From assembly GCF_000025005.1 (NCBI RefSeq), contig NC_013525.1, forward strand, positions 558,001 to 622,000: a stretch of 64,000 nucleotides of DNA, in the 5' to 3' direction. The position numbers were made by a program, and so were the translations under genes. Positions 26,091 to 35,690 of the stretch are shown here, one piece after another (position 1 is the first letter of the stretch; each line of letters starts with the position of its first letter). Source of the DNA: Thermobaculum terrenum ATCC BAA-798. Its GTDB lineage: Bacteria; Chloroflexota; Chloroflexia; Thermobaculales; Thermobaculaceae. The notes under the pieces were generated by a model. The model ran no database searches. It saw only the letters and a list, made by a program, of their open reading frames with translations, and was not told where the DNA came from.

Positions 26091-27218
26091 ATTGTCCCCA
26101 CACGCGTGGGGGTGAACCGGCCTGTAAGCGGACGTGGTGGTCGTGACCACCATTGTCCCCACACGCGTGGGGGTGAACCGCGCGGGCGCGCTGTCGGGGG
26201 TGGCGCTGCAGAATTGTCCCCACACGCGTGGGGGTGAACCGCCGGCCCAGCACCTGCCCCCAGCGCTGCAGTGATTGTCCCCACACGCGTGGGGGTGAAC
26301 CGGGCCCGTGTGCCCGGAGTGCGAGCCCGACGCTATTGTCCCCACACGCGTGGGGGTGAACCGAACAGGACCTGCAGGCGCTCTCGCAGGCCCAGATTGT
26401 CCCCACACGCGTGGGGGTGAACCGATGCTGCTGGGATCGCAGGCCAAGAAGGGGAAATTGTCCCCACACGCGTGGGGGTGAACCGTACCTCGCCCGGCTC
26501 TGCCCCTCCCGCTGGTAATTGTCCCCACACGCGTGGGGGTGAACCGGCCAAGGCTCAGGGCATGGAGGCAGCCAAAAGATTGTCCCCACACGCGTGGGGG
26601 TGAACCGACCTTCACAGCGCCTCCCTGCCCCTCCTGCAGATTGTCCCCACACGCGTGGGGGTGAACCGCGCACGCCCAGCGGATCATGTGGTCGTTGCCA
26701 CATTGTCCCCACACGCGTGGGGGTGAACCGTCCGGCCAACTCCTCACTCCCGCCCGCCAGGCATTGTCCCCACACGCGTGGGGGTGAACCGGCACCGTGC
26801 GGGCGGTGTTTGCCCGCCTGAACATTGTCCCCACACGCGTGGGGGTGAACCGTCCTCACGCGCCATCTCGACGGATTCCGAAGGATTGTCCCCACACGCG
26901 TGGGGGTGAACCGCTCACGGCGCCCGTCGGCCTGCGGGCGATGCCATTGTCCCCACACGCGTGGGGGTGAACCGCAGGGCGCGGGTCCAGGCGGTAGCCT
27001 CGCGGAATTGTCCCCACACGCGTGGGGGTGAACCGATGCACGCCCCCGTGCGCACGGGCTACCTGCGATTGTCCCCACACGCGTGGGGGTGAACCGCAAA
27101 CTCGACTGGGAGAACTACATATATGTGCATTGTCCCCACACGCGTGGGGGTGAACCGCTCACGGCGCCCGTCGGCCTGCGGGCGATGCCATTGTCCCCAC
27201 ACGCGTGGGGGTGAACCG
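26091..27218 (+). CRISPR. CRISPR array, type I-E-like repeats, 19 repeats
   Basis: Nineteen apparently identical 29-bp repeats starting ATTGTCCCCACACGCG and ending TGGGGGTGAACCG, with an internal stem CCCCAC/GTGGGG. They begin at 26091, 26152, 26213 and so on to 27190. Eighteen spacers, 32 nt except one of 33 (before 26702). The GTGAACCG end is typical of type I-E repeats. No cas gene lies anywhere in the window, so interference proteins must be encoded elsewhere. Spacers 26914-26945 and 27158-27189 are identical. Protein-like frames across the array are artefacts of the 61-bp period. Confidence 0.98.
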
Positions 27219-27448
27219 ACGGTGCGGGCGTGATCTGTGCAGCTTTCATCCCTCCCCTGGCAGCTCACTAATGCCCCATTAGAGAGCGGGAAAGTTCCCC
27301 TGGCCACTGTGGACGGGTGGCTGTTATCCCGGTTACAGCTGCATCTCCAGTCAGGATAATACGGATTGTCTCCGGGGCGTGCAGTAGCCATTGTGTTAGG
27401 ATGTAAGCACGCCGATTGATCTGTGGAACGACTTGAAGGGGGGTGCTT

Positions 27449-28912
27449 ATGCGTGTGCTCTATGTAGATATAGATAGCCTGCGTCCTGACCATCTGGGCT
27501 GCTATGGCTACCACAGGAATACCAGCCCAAACATCGATTCGCTGGCTCGCGAGGCGGTGGTCTTCCAGAACTGCTACATCTCCGATGCTCCCTGCCTGCC
27601 TTCACGCACTGCTCTGTGGAGTGGTCGCTCTGGTTTTCATACTGGCGTGGTCAATCACGGTGGAGTTGCCTCCGAACCATTTCGTGAGGGCCCGAATCGC
27701 GGCCACCGAGACCTGTTCGACAGGACAGGCTGGATGGCTCTGCTGCGCAGCCTCGGCATGCGCACCGTCACCGTTAGCTCCTTTGGTGAGCGACATTCCG
27801 CATGGCACTGGTACGCTGGCTTTACTGAGATCTACAACCCTGGGAAGAGGGGGATGGATGTCGCTGATGAGGTTACCCCTGTCGCGGTTGACTGGCTCCA
27901 GCGCAATGCCCAGTCCGATAACTGGTTCCTGCACATCAACTACTGGGATCCTCACACTCCCTACCGCACACCTGTGGAGTTCGAGAATCCCTTCGAGGGT
28001 GAGCCTCTGCCCAGCTGGCTGACGGAAGAGGTTCGCCAGAGGTGCTGGGAGGGCTATGGTCCACATAGCGCACAGGAACCCTCTGGCTGGGGTCAGGAAG
28101 ATTTTCATCTCAGGTACCCAAGAGTTCCCGCCCAGATCGATTCCATGGAAGCTGTCAGGATGTGGATAGACGGCTACGACGTGGGTGTCAGGTATGCGGA
28201 TGAGCATGTGGGCAGATTGCTGAGCGTGCTGGATGAGCTCAGAGTCCTGGATGAAACGGTCGTCATCATAGGTGCTGACCACGGCGAGAACCTGGGGGAG
28301 CTAAATGTCTGGGGAGATCACCAGACGGCGGATCAGTTCACCTGCAGGGTGCCGTTGATAGTCCGCTGGCCTGGTCTTACGAGCTCTCCGCGTGTGGATA
28401 GAGCACTGCATTATCAGTACGACTGGGCGGCTACGCTCCTAGAGTTGTTGGGAGGGCAGGTGCCGGATAATTGGGATGGCACGTCCTTCGCTGAAGCCTT
28501 CAGATCCGGGACAGAAGCTGGCCGTCCATACCTTGTCATAAGCCAGAACACCTGGTCCTGCCAGAGATCAGTCCGGTTTGATAACTATATCTGTCTGCGC
28601 ACCTATCATGATGGCTACAAGCAGCTGCAGCCTCTGATGCTGTTCGACCTCTCCCGGGATCCTCATGAGGAACATGACCTGTCGGGTGAGATGCCCCAGA
28701 TAGTCGACCGTGCTATGGGGATGCTGGAGCAGTGGTACAGCGATATGGCCGCTACCAGCCTGCATGATGTCGACCCGATGATGACGGTGCTGCGGGAGGG
28801 TGGTCCCTACTACACCCGAGGAGAGCTACCTGCCTACATCGAGCGCCTGAGAGCGACAGGTCGTCCCCACCACGCGCAGGCATTGGCTGCCAGGCACCGG
28901 GCGGAGCTTTGA
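27449..28912 (+). CDS. Sulfatase-family hydrolase
   Basis: 487 residues from ATG 27449 (G-rich ribosome-binding stretch just upstream; a GTG two codons earlier is less likely). Alkaline-phosphatase fold: metal ligands in YVDIDSLRPDHLG, the nucleophile region APCLPSRTALWSGR with the CxPSR motif in which Cys becomes formylglycine, and IIGADHGENLGE for the second metal cluster. No signal peptide, so it probably acts in the cytosol on a sulfate or phosphate ester. The maturation enzyme is not in the window. It stands alone between the CRISPR array and a convergent glycosyltransferase. Confidence 0.9.
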   Translation: MRVLYVDIDSLRPDHLGCYGYHRNTSPNIDSLAREAVVFQNCYISDAPCLPSRTALWSGRSGFHTGVVNHGGVASEPFREGPNRGHRDLFDRTGWMALLRSLGMRTVTVSSFGERHSAWHWYAGFTEIYNPGKRGMDVADEVTPVAVDWLQRNAQSDNWFLHINYWDPHTPYRTPVEFENPFEGEPLPSWLTEEVRQRCWEGYGPHSAQEPSGWGQEDFHLRYPRVPAQIDSMEAVRMWIDGYDVGVRYADEHVGRLLSVLDELRVLDETVVIIGADHGENLGELNVWGDHQTADQFTCRVPLIVRWPGLTSSPRVDRALHYQYDWAATLLELLGGQVPDNWDGTSFAEAFRSGTEAGRPYLVISQNTWSCQRSVRFDNYICLRTYHDGYKQLQPLMLFDLSRDPHEEHDLSGEMPQIVDRAMGMLEQWYSDMAATSLHDVDPMMTVLREGGPYYTRGELPAYIERLRATGRPHHAQALAARHRAEL

Positions 28913-28955
28913 TGTACTGGTGAGTCACGGCTGATAGAGGGTGGAATAGTCGAAC

Positions 28956-31022
28956 TCACCTGCCGGGCTGGGGAGTGGTTGAGCTGTAAGCCCATCTCCA
29001 TATCTCCTGGTACTCGGCTTTGCCTTCCGGGGTGAATTGTTGAAGCGTCATGCCGTTAGGTAGCGCGAGCACTATCGCCAGCTCGGAGTTGTCACCGGCC
29101 GACTCGGCTGCGCACTCTCCAAGGCGCTCGAGCGTGGAGCTATCAAGGATAGTGGGTACCTCCGTCGCTTTGCCCAGCTTGAGGCCATTGCGCCTGAGGA
29201 CCACGTGTGTTAGCTGGATGTCCTTGTGCTCTTCCGGGCTATACAATGTGACGGTACGGTAGTACGACAGATCAAAGAGTCCTGTCCGCAGCATGGATCT
29301 TACCAGCGCGTTGTTCCCAGGGTAGGAGTTGGCCCTCAGCGGGACGACTATGTATTCCGCATCCGCAGCTGACATCTGACGCAGCACCGCCGCAACCGAG
29401 AGATACCGGAAGGAGCAGTAGTACTGGCTGTCTAACCACACCGGCGTGGTGAGCCTACTATAGCTGCGGTTCAGCAGCTTACCGATCTTCACACGTCGTA
29501 TTTGTAGTGGCACCCACCTGTAGTCCCTGGCCGTCAGGAAGGCGGTCAAGTTGAGCTGGTGCGACGCCTTACGGTCGTGTGTGGCGATGACCAGCGACTC
29601 CCCCTCGGGCACGTTGTTAGATAGCCATCGATAGAGGGCCATCTCTGCCTGCACGTTCGTCTCCCATATGTTATAGCCCTCTGGAGGAGAGGTAAGAGCC
29701 CTGACTTGCGATGTGCCGGTCAAGGTCAGCAGTGCCACGAGCATTGCCAGGCTCAGGGCCCCTGCCACCTTGCCCACGAATTGGTTATTGTCCCGCAGGA
29801 GGGTAATCGCTCTCCTTGCCAAAGTGAATATCACTGCCGCGATCGCTATGTAGACCAGAGCCTGATAGACCAGCCACTGACGAGGCGCAAGCTTGATAAC
29901 CATCAATAGCAGGGCCAGCGGCGTCCACAGGAACATGTAGTGGGTGTAGACCACCCAGGATGGTTTCTTGGCGAACGACTGTCTGAGGGCGAACACATAG
30001 GCCAGAGGTACGAGTATCCACAAATGAAACTCCGGGCGCAGCACATCCCATATATAGCTCCAGGTACTGGTATTGTAGACTTCGCCCTCAGCGCCTCTGA
30101 GCAGCATCCAGCTGACCGCTAACACCCAGCATCCATTGACGACTCCTGCCGCGCCCTGCCGGTAACCAGCCAGTCGGTAACCTGATAGGTCGTACCAGGT
30201 GGCCTTCAGGCGCAGCCCGCGCCGGCTCAATACAACTGCCACCAGGATACACGCCACCAGCAGGAGGGGGATGTATACGATCCACTCCTGCAAGCGAAAT
30301 CGTAAGAGCGTCTCCTGAGTGCTGGAGAAGAGGTATATCTCCCTCACCTTCAGCCACACCCACACCCACCACGGGGCACAGGCGATCGCCGCGGCCGCGT
30401 AGTGCAGCACGAGCCATCTGAAGCCTCTGCACATCAACAGGCAGTAGATAATGCCCACAGGCAGGAGTACCATTGCCGTCTCCTTCGTAAGGACGGCCAA
30501 CGCAAGCAGTAGTCCCGAGACTATAGGCTTCCAGGCCCTGGGTGACTCCACATCGGACAAGATTATGGCCAGCTGCAGCAGGACGAACGTCAGCAGCAGG
30601 CTATCGACCGTGAACGCGTGCTCCAGGTGTCCCGAGATACCAAGGAAGCTCCACAGGAGTGCCGCCAGGCAGCCTGCCCAATAGCCGCTCAGCCGCGATG
30701 TGATCAGGAATATGATCAGTGGGTTAGCCAGAGAGAGTAGTTTCATGCCCCAGGCAACCTGCATGGGATCGTTACCCAGAAGCATGCTCAACGTGCCCAC
30801 TACGAACGGCAGCACTGGACCGCGCAGCGGCATTGGCAGTTGATCGAAGACCGTGTAGCCTCTGCCTGACAGGAGGTTGAACCCCTGCAGCAGATACCAG
30901 GCACTATCTGGCCGGATTATCATGTACTTGCTGAACCAGTAAAGAGGTAGGATCGATGCCCCCAGGATTATGGCTAATGGTAAAGCTCTGTAGGCCAGCT
31001 TTTTCAAAGACGTGTTCGGCAT
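28956..31022 (-). CDS. GT39-like membrane glycosyltransferase
   Basis: 688 residues from ATG 31022. About ten or more membrane helices followed by a soluble C-terminal domain from about residue 440. The first extracytoplasmic loop has RPDSAWYLLQGFNLLSGRGY, the acidic loop expected of GT-C enzymes of the ArnT/PMT group that use lipid-linked sugars. The acceptor is unknown; protein O-glycosylation or envelope polysaccharide are options. Divergent from the LuxR-type regulator, 79 bp apart, which may control it. Confidence 0.8.
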   Translation of the reverse strand: MPNTSLKKLAYRALPLAIILGASILPLYWFSKYMIIRPDSAWYLLQGFNLLSGRGYTVFDQLPMPLRGPVLPFVVGTLSMLLGNDPMQVAWGMKLLSLANPLIIFLITSRLSGYWAGCLAALLWSFLGISGHLEHAFTVDSLLLTFVLLQLAIILSDVESPRAWKPIVSGLLLALAVLTKETAMVLLPVGIIYCLLMCRGFRWLVLHYAAAAIACAPWWVWVWLKVREIYLFSSTQETLLRFRLQEWIVYIPLLLVACILVAVVLSRRGLRLKATWYDLSGYRLAGYRQGAAGVVNGCWVLAVSWMLLRGAEGEVYNTSTWSYIWDVLRPEFHLWILVPLAYVFALRQSFAKKPSWVVYTHYMFLWTPLALLLMVIKLAPRQWLVYQALVYIAIAAVIFTLARRAITLLRDNNQFVGKVAGALSLAMLVALLTLTGTSQVRALTSPPEGYNIWETNVQAEMALYRWLSNNVPEGESLVIATHDRKASHQLNLTAFLTARDYRWVPLQIRRVKIGKLLNRSYSRLTTPVWLDSQYYCSFRYLSVAAVLRQMSAADAEYIVVPLRANSYPGNNALVRSMLRTGLFDLSYYRTVTLYSPEEHKDIQLTHVVLRRNGLKLGKATEVPTILDSSTLERLGECAAESAGDNSELAIVLALPNGMTLQQFTPEGKAEYQEIWRWAYSSTTPQPGR

Positions 31023-31101
31023 AAATGTCAACTGCCTTTTGGCACTATAATAAGGATAACTTTTTCGGTCTTATCTTATAAATTTACCCTTAAGGAATGT
31101 T

Positions 31102-31755
31102 ATGACCTCAAACGGCATACGTACTTTAGATCTGGCTCTGCTTATAACTTATATCCTCCTTACCGGGCTGGTAGCCGTTACTCTGGCGCCCCTTTCCAGC
31201 TTCTGGTGGATCTTCCCCCTCTGTGCCACGGCGCTGCTGCTAGCAATTTTATTGGGTGCTAGAGGGAGATCAACAGGCAAAGACCCTGTCACCATGGCCA
31301 GGATAGTCAGGATTCTTCATCAGAGTAGCACAATTACTCCCGCTCAGCTTGCCTCATCTACCGGGATGTCGCTTAAAGATTCCCGGTCTGTGCTGGAGTC
31401 CCTGGTGGGAGAGGGTGTGCTTGCTCGTTCTGAGACCGACTCTGACCTCTACCTAAGGGCTTATTATCCAGCTGCTGAGACGCTGGAAAATCGTGTCAAA
31501 CCCCAGTATCTGCCGGAGGCACCACCTGCCGCAGGCCAGACTCAAAACCAGGATCTGCTGGAACCCCTGAGCGAACGCGAGCTTGAGATCCTTTCCCTCA
31601 TGGCCTCTGGTCATACCAACAGCGAGATAGCGAGGGAGCTGTACGTTGCAGTTGGCACCGTCAAAAGTCATGTAAATAACATCTACAGAAAGCTGGGTGC
31701 CAAGAACAGGGTAGAAGCTCTCTCCCGCGCCCGAGAGCTCGGACTCATCAGATAA
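31102..31755 (+). CDS. Membrane-anchored LuxR-family regulator
   Basis: 217 residues. Two N-terminal membrane helices (LALLITYILLTGLVAVTLAPL, FWWIFPLCATALLLAILLGA). A winged-helix-like segment follows (ARIVRILHQSSTITPAQLASSTGM...VLESLVGEGVLAR, about 70-115), then a C-terminal LuxR/GerE helix-turn-helix (LSERELEILSLMASGHTNSEIARELYVAVGTVKSHVNNIYRKL). AAGGA precedes the ATG. No receiver or autoinducer domain. Membrane attachment suggests response to an envelope signal. Confidence 0.85.
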   Translation: MTSNGIRTLDLALLITYILLTGLVAVTLAPLSSFWWIFPLCATALLLAILLGARGRSTGKDPVTMARIVRILHQSSTITPAQLASSTGMSLKDSRSVLESLVGEGVLARSETDSDLYLRAYYPAAETLENRVKPQYLPEAPPAAGQTQNQDLLEPLSERELEILSLMASGHTNSEIARELYVAVGTVKSHVNNIYRKLGAKNRVEALSRARELGLIR

Positions 31756-31921
31756 ACCTCCATCAATCCGCATTTCAACCCCTCTAAACCACCGAAATCT
31801 ACCCTTTGGTGGATTATTTGCCAACCGGTTCATTCGCTAGCATGCCACCGAAAGCTGCCTGGTTCGTTGGGGCTGCTTTCCTCGAACTAATCTCGTAATA
31901 AATGGGAGGCAAGCTGCGAAT

Positions 31922-32296
31922 ATGTCACGTGTAAGTGCGGTGCTCTATAGCATCCTGATATCGCTATTTACGCTCTTCGTCCTTTTACAGGTGTTCTTTG
32001 CAGGGCTGGCGGTCTTTTATACCCCCGTGTACTGGACCTGGCACATCACTCTTGTGCATGTGTTTGAATGGATCCCTCTGTTCCTTATAGTGTTCTCCCT
32101 GTTAGGGCGTATGTCTGCCTGGGCCAGGTTATCCTCCATAGGTTTATTCCTGTTGCTGATAGTGCAGTACGCAACCGCCAACATAAGAGAGGTCCCCTTC
32201 ATCTCGGCCTTGCACCCTGTGAATGCGTTGATGATATTCCTGATAGCCATTTTGGCTACCTACTCTTCGTGGCGCGAAGTTCTGGGAGGGGATTGA
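31922..32296 (+). CDS. Four-helix membrane protein (DUF6220-like)
   Basis: 124 residues, four membrane helices, with His in the helix 2 region (YWTWHITLVHVFEW) and in ISALHPVNALMIF. These features recall small heme- or quinone-associated membrane proteins and the DUF6220 group. GGGAGG lies 12 nt upstream of the ATG. Its stop overlaps the multicopper oxidase start (TGATG), so the two are coupled and the membrane protein may serve that oxidase. Confidence 0.75.
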   Translation: MSRVSAVLYSILISLFTLFVLLQVFFAGLAVFYTPVYWTWHITLVHVFEWIPLFLIVFSLLGRMSAWARLSSIGLFLLLIVQYATANIREVPFISALHPVNALMIFLIAILATYSSWREVLGGD

Positions 32297-33906
32297 TGAG
32301 CGGCGCGAGGCTCTCCCGCAGGCGGTTTATGAAGATGGGGGCTATAGGAGCAGGGGGGCTGCTTCTGGCCTGCTGTGGAACCTGTTGTGGTGTGGCCAGG
32401 CTTGCTGACAGGTTCTTCGATGTCGGCCTGACAGGCACCCGCTTGCAGAGCCGCATCCCTCTCCCCAGGGAGTTTGAGAATCCTCTGCCGATACCTCCTG
32501 TCCTGAGGCCGGTCAGGCGAGATTCGGATACGGATTACTATCGAGTAGTCCAGATGCCCGCCAGTGTAGAGATATTGCCTGGCTCGCGGACAGAAATATG
32601 GGGGTATAACGGTATGTTCCCGGGGCCGACTATCAGGGCTACGAGTGGCAGAAAAGTGGTGGTTACGCATCAAAACCGTCTGCCCATACCTACCGTGGTG
32701 CACCTCCATGGAGGTAAGACGCCACCTGAGCATGATGGCTATCCAACGGACCTGGTTCTCCCCTCAGGCCAGTCACATATACATCAGCTTGAAGGACATA
32801 GCCTCAGGGTCATAGGACACGGCGAATACTCGTATGAGTATCCCAATCAGCAGCCGGCTGCCACCCTCTGGTACCACGATCACCGGATGGATTTCACCGG
32901 CCCACAGGTTTACAGGGGGCTGGCAGGTTTCTACCTGCTTACTGATGACCAGGAGAGATCGCTGCCTTTGCCGTCGGAGGACAGGGATATCCCGCTCATG
33001 ATCTGTGACAGGTCTTTCGACGAGGATGGATCTCTTATGTATCCGTCGGTTGACCCATCCCTGATGGGGCAGCCCGGAGTCGTCAACGAATACATGGATG
33101 GGGTGTTGGGAGACGTCATCCTGGTAAACGGAGTTCCCTGGCCTTACATGAACGTCTCTCGTGTGCGCTACCGGTTCCGTGTACTGAACGCTTCTAACGC
33201 CCGAAGGTACAGGCTTGTGCTCGACCCACCGCCCCCCGAAGGTTATTCTTTCACCCAGATAGGTAGTGATGTCGGGCTCCTGGAATCGCCTGTAAGACTG
33301 CACAAGTTGGAAATAGCGCCGGCCGAGAGGTACGATCTGATCGTCGACTTCTCAGCCTACCAGTCAGGGGATGTGATAACCCTGAGAAATGAGCTGGGCA
33401 ATGGCAAGACCGCCTTAGTAATGCAATTTAGAGTCTCTGGGAAAGCGGATGAATACAGTCAAATCCCATCAAGGCTGTCCGAGATCGAAAGGCTGGCAGC
33501 TTCAGATGCCTTGGTAAGGAGGAGGTTCGTCTTTGCGCGTGGTGTGGCTCGCAACAGCAGCCACACATCTGTAGCCCCCGTAGCTATGTGGACCATCAAT
33601 GGTCAGCCATTTGATCCGATGAGGATAGATGCAGATGTAGAGCTTGGTGCCACGGAGATTTGGCGTATCACCACTAATGTCCACCACCCAGTGCATCTAC
33701 ACCTGGCTCATTTTCAGGTGCTGAGTCGCAACGGTGGACCCCCCGGTCCTTACGATGCAGGCTGGAAGGACACGGTGGACATGGGCCAGGGAGATACTGT
33801 TGAGATCCTTGCGCGTTTCGACGGCTACAAGGGCAAGTACGTATTCCATTGTCACAACCTTGAGCATGAGGATATGGCCATGATGGGGAACATCAGAGTC
33901 AGTTAG
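32296..33906 (+). CDS. Tat-exported multicopper oxidase
   Basis: 536 residues from ATG 32296. Twin-arginine signal LSRRRFMKMGAIGAGGLL followed by a Cys-rich ACCGTCCG, so the mature protein may be lipid-anchored. Three cupredoxin domains with all four copper motifs: HLHGG, WYHDHRMD, HPVHLHLAHF and HCHNLEHEDMAMM. It resembles CotA/bilirubin-oxidase-type laccases and lacks a Met-rich CueO loop. Likely oxidises phenols or metals with O2 outside the membrane. Coupled to the upstream membrane protein. Confidence 0.93.
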   Translation: MSGARLSRRRFMKMGAIGAGGLLLACCGTCCGVARLADRFFDVGLTGTRLQSRIPLPREFENPLPIPPVLRPVRRDSDTDYYRVVQMPASVEILPGSRTEIWGYNGMFPGPTIRATSGRKVVVTHQNRLPIPTVVHLHGGKTPPEHDGYPTDLVLPSGQSHIHQLEGHSLRVIGHGEYSYEYPNQQPAATLWYHDHRMDFTGPQVYRGLAGFYLLTDDQERSLPLPSEDRDIPLMICDRSFDEDGSLMYPSVDPSLMGQPGVVNEYMDGVLGDVILVNGVPWPYMNVSRVRYRFRVLNASNARRYRLVLDPPPPEGYSFTQIGSDVGLLESPVRLHKLEIAPAERYDLIVDFSAYQSGDVITLRNELGNGKTALVMQFRVSGKADEYSQIPSRLSEIERLAASDALVRRRFVFARGVARNSSHTSVAPVAMWTINGQPFDPMRIDADVELGATEIWRITTNVHHPVHLHLAHFQVLSRNGGPPGPYDAGWKDTVDMGQGDTVEILARFDGYKGKYVFHCHNLEHEDMAMMGNIRVS

Positions 33907-33948
33907 TATATGAGTATGGAGGTGGGGGCCACAGGCCCCCACCAGGCT

Positions 33949-34161
33949 CTAGGAGAAACTGGATAGAGGCTCGCTCGGAGCTATAGTCTGGGCGTTGACC
34001 TGCAGGTTCTCCTCCTCGTAAGAGGAGCGCACGAACTCCACCCTGTAGCTCCTGGACTCAAGGGCAGTTATGGACTGCACCATCCAGCCCTCGACTGTCA
34101 ACCTGTTTATCCCTCTGTCCATCTCGTTACGATTAGAGTACATGACGATTCTCTTCTGCAT
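33949..34161 (-). CDS. Small hypothetical protein
   Basis: 70 residues from ATG 34161, with AAAGGAG 5 nt upstream. Mixed beta/alpha pattern (KRIVMYSNRNEMDRGINRLT, GWMVQSITAL, YRVEFVRSSYEEEN) that recalls short DUF4177-like proteins. No signal peptide. Convergent with the oxidase gene. Function unknown. Confidence 0.65.
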   Translation of the reverse strand: MQKRIVMYSNRNEMDRGINRLTVEGWMVQSITALESRSYRVEFVRSSYEEENLQVNAQTIAPSEPLSSFS

Positions 34162-34417
34162 ATCCACTCCTTTCTGTCATACCTTCCTGAAACCTTATCT
34201 ACTCCCCATTGTCCGCACACAACCTAAGGAACAGGTCTGGATGCAATAAGAGGCTGGTAAGAAAGTCAGTAGCAATTAACAAGCCAAGACCCCTGAAGTT
34301 TTCCTTCTTACCGGGCGCTATTTCTTACGTTTTTCTTATCCAGGTATTAGGGTCGTCTGATTTGCCTGGGATACATTTGAACTAGACGATCAGGAACACA
34401 CAATGGAGGCTAGAATC

Positions 34418-35605
34418 ATGAAAGGCAGCATCAGGAGATTGCTGTTGGTGCTGGTTATGTTGCCCCTGCTAGCGGCATGCCAGTTTGCACCAGCAACCAC
34501 TGGTAGTACCACCGTTACACCTACGGCGACGTCCGTGGCTTCAACCAACACAAGCAGCTCGAGCAACGGCAGTACTGGTAATCAGCTCTACAGCCTGACC
34601 AGCGCTACGCTCAATGTGCCCCAGCTGGTGCAGGAAGTAAAGGATGGGGTCGTTGAGATCATCGCCCAGCAGACATCCGATGGCAGTTACATAAGGGGTA
34701 TCTCTCAAGGATATGCGACCGGCTCGGGGTTCATCATAGACACTCAAGGGCACATACTGACCAACAACCACGTGATAGAAGGCGCTGATAAAATCACGGT
34801 TGTGCTGCCGGACAACAGGATACTCTCGGCCAGGCTCGTAGGGGCCGATCCCACCACGGACCTGGCAGTGCTGAAAGTCGAGGCTTCTAACCTGAAGCCT
34901 CTGCGGCTGGGAGATTCCTCCAAGCTGCAGGTGGGTGAGCCTGTAGTGGCTATAGGTAATGCTTTGGGCCTGCCGGGAGGCCCTACCGTCACCACCGGTG
35001 TGGTTTCAGCTCTCAACAGATCTGAAGAGGAGCCTATATCAGAGCAACCTGGTTACTACCCGGGAATCACCCAGACGGGCAACAGCCTGTTCGGGCTTAT
35101 ACAGACCGATGCTGCCGTGAACCCTGGCAATAGCGGTGGCCCCCTGCTCAACATGCAGGGCGAGGTAGTGGGTATAAACACCCTGGGGCAGCGCAGCACT
35201 GAGTCGGGGGTGACGGTTGAAGGTATCAACTTCGCCATACCTATAAACACCGCCAAGAGAGTGGCAGATGAGATCATACGCACAGGTAAGGTGGTATACC
35301 CCTACATCGGGATAAGAACGCAGTTCCTGTATCCTGAGGTATCAGTTATAGAGAACCTGCCTCATGTGCTGGGCCAATACGTCGCGAGCGTCGAGCCTGG
35401 TACCCCGGCCGAGAAGGCTGGCCTGCGCAGAGGAGATATAATAATCGCCATAGATGGCCAGAGAATCACCAACGAGAGCATGTTCGTGGAGCTCCTGAGG
35501 GAGCACAAGCCTGGAGATAAGATAACGCTCACTATAAGGAGGGATGGCAGGACGATTACCAAAGAGGTAACGCTCACCGAGCGGCCATCCAGCTTGTCAG
35601 GCTAG
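34418..35605 (+). CDS. HtrA/DegP-type serine protease lipoprotein
   Basis: 395 residues from ATG 34418 (GGAGG 8 nt upstream; ATG 34403 is an alternative). Lipobox LLAAC, a Thr/Ser linker, then a trypsin-like domain with His in LTNNHVIEGADK, Asp in DPTTDLAVLKVE and Ser in NPGNSGGPLLN, followed by one PDZ domain (PGTPAEKAGLRRGDIIIAIDGQRI). Degrades or refolds damaged proteins outside the membrane. Usual length for one-PDZ HtrA proteins. Confidence 0.95.
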   Translation: MKGSIRRLLLVLVMLPLLAACQFAPATTGSTTVTPTATSVASTNTSSSSNGSTGNQLYSLTSATLNVPQLVQEVKDGVVEIIAQQTSDGSYIRGISQGYATGSGFIIDTQGHILTNNHVIEGADKITVVLPDNRILSARLVGADPTTDLAVLKVEASNLKPLRLGDSSKLQVGEPVVAIGNALGLPGGPTVTTGVVSALNRSEEEPISEQPGYYPGITQTGNSLFGLIQTDAAVNPGNSGGPLLNMQGEVVGINTLGQRSTESGVTVEGINFAIPINTAKRVADEIIRTGKVVYPYIGIRTQFLYPEVSVIENLPHVLGQYVASVEPGTPAEKAGLRRGDIIIAIDGQRITNESMFVELLREHKPGDKITLTIRRDGRTITKEVTLTERPSSLSG

Positions 35606-35690
35606 TAAACCTGTGCCATCAACGGGGGTGGTGGCTTCAGCGTCACCACCCCCTTTACCATATAGGCAAAAATGGTTTGCAGGGGGATAG

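Noticed and set aside
25918-27099. Minus-strand frame of 393 codons over the CRISPR array
   Set aside because: It is a translation of the repeats (recurring SPPRVWGQ and RFTPTRVGT words), an artefact of the repeat unit.
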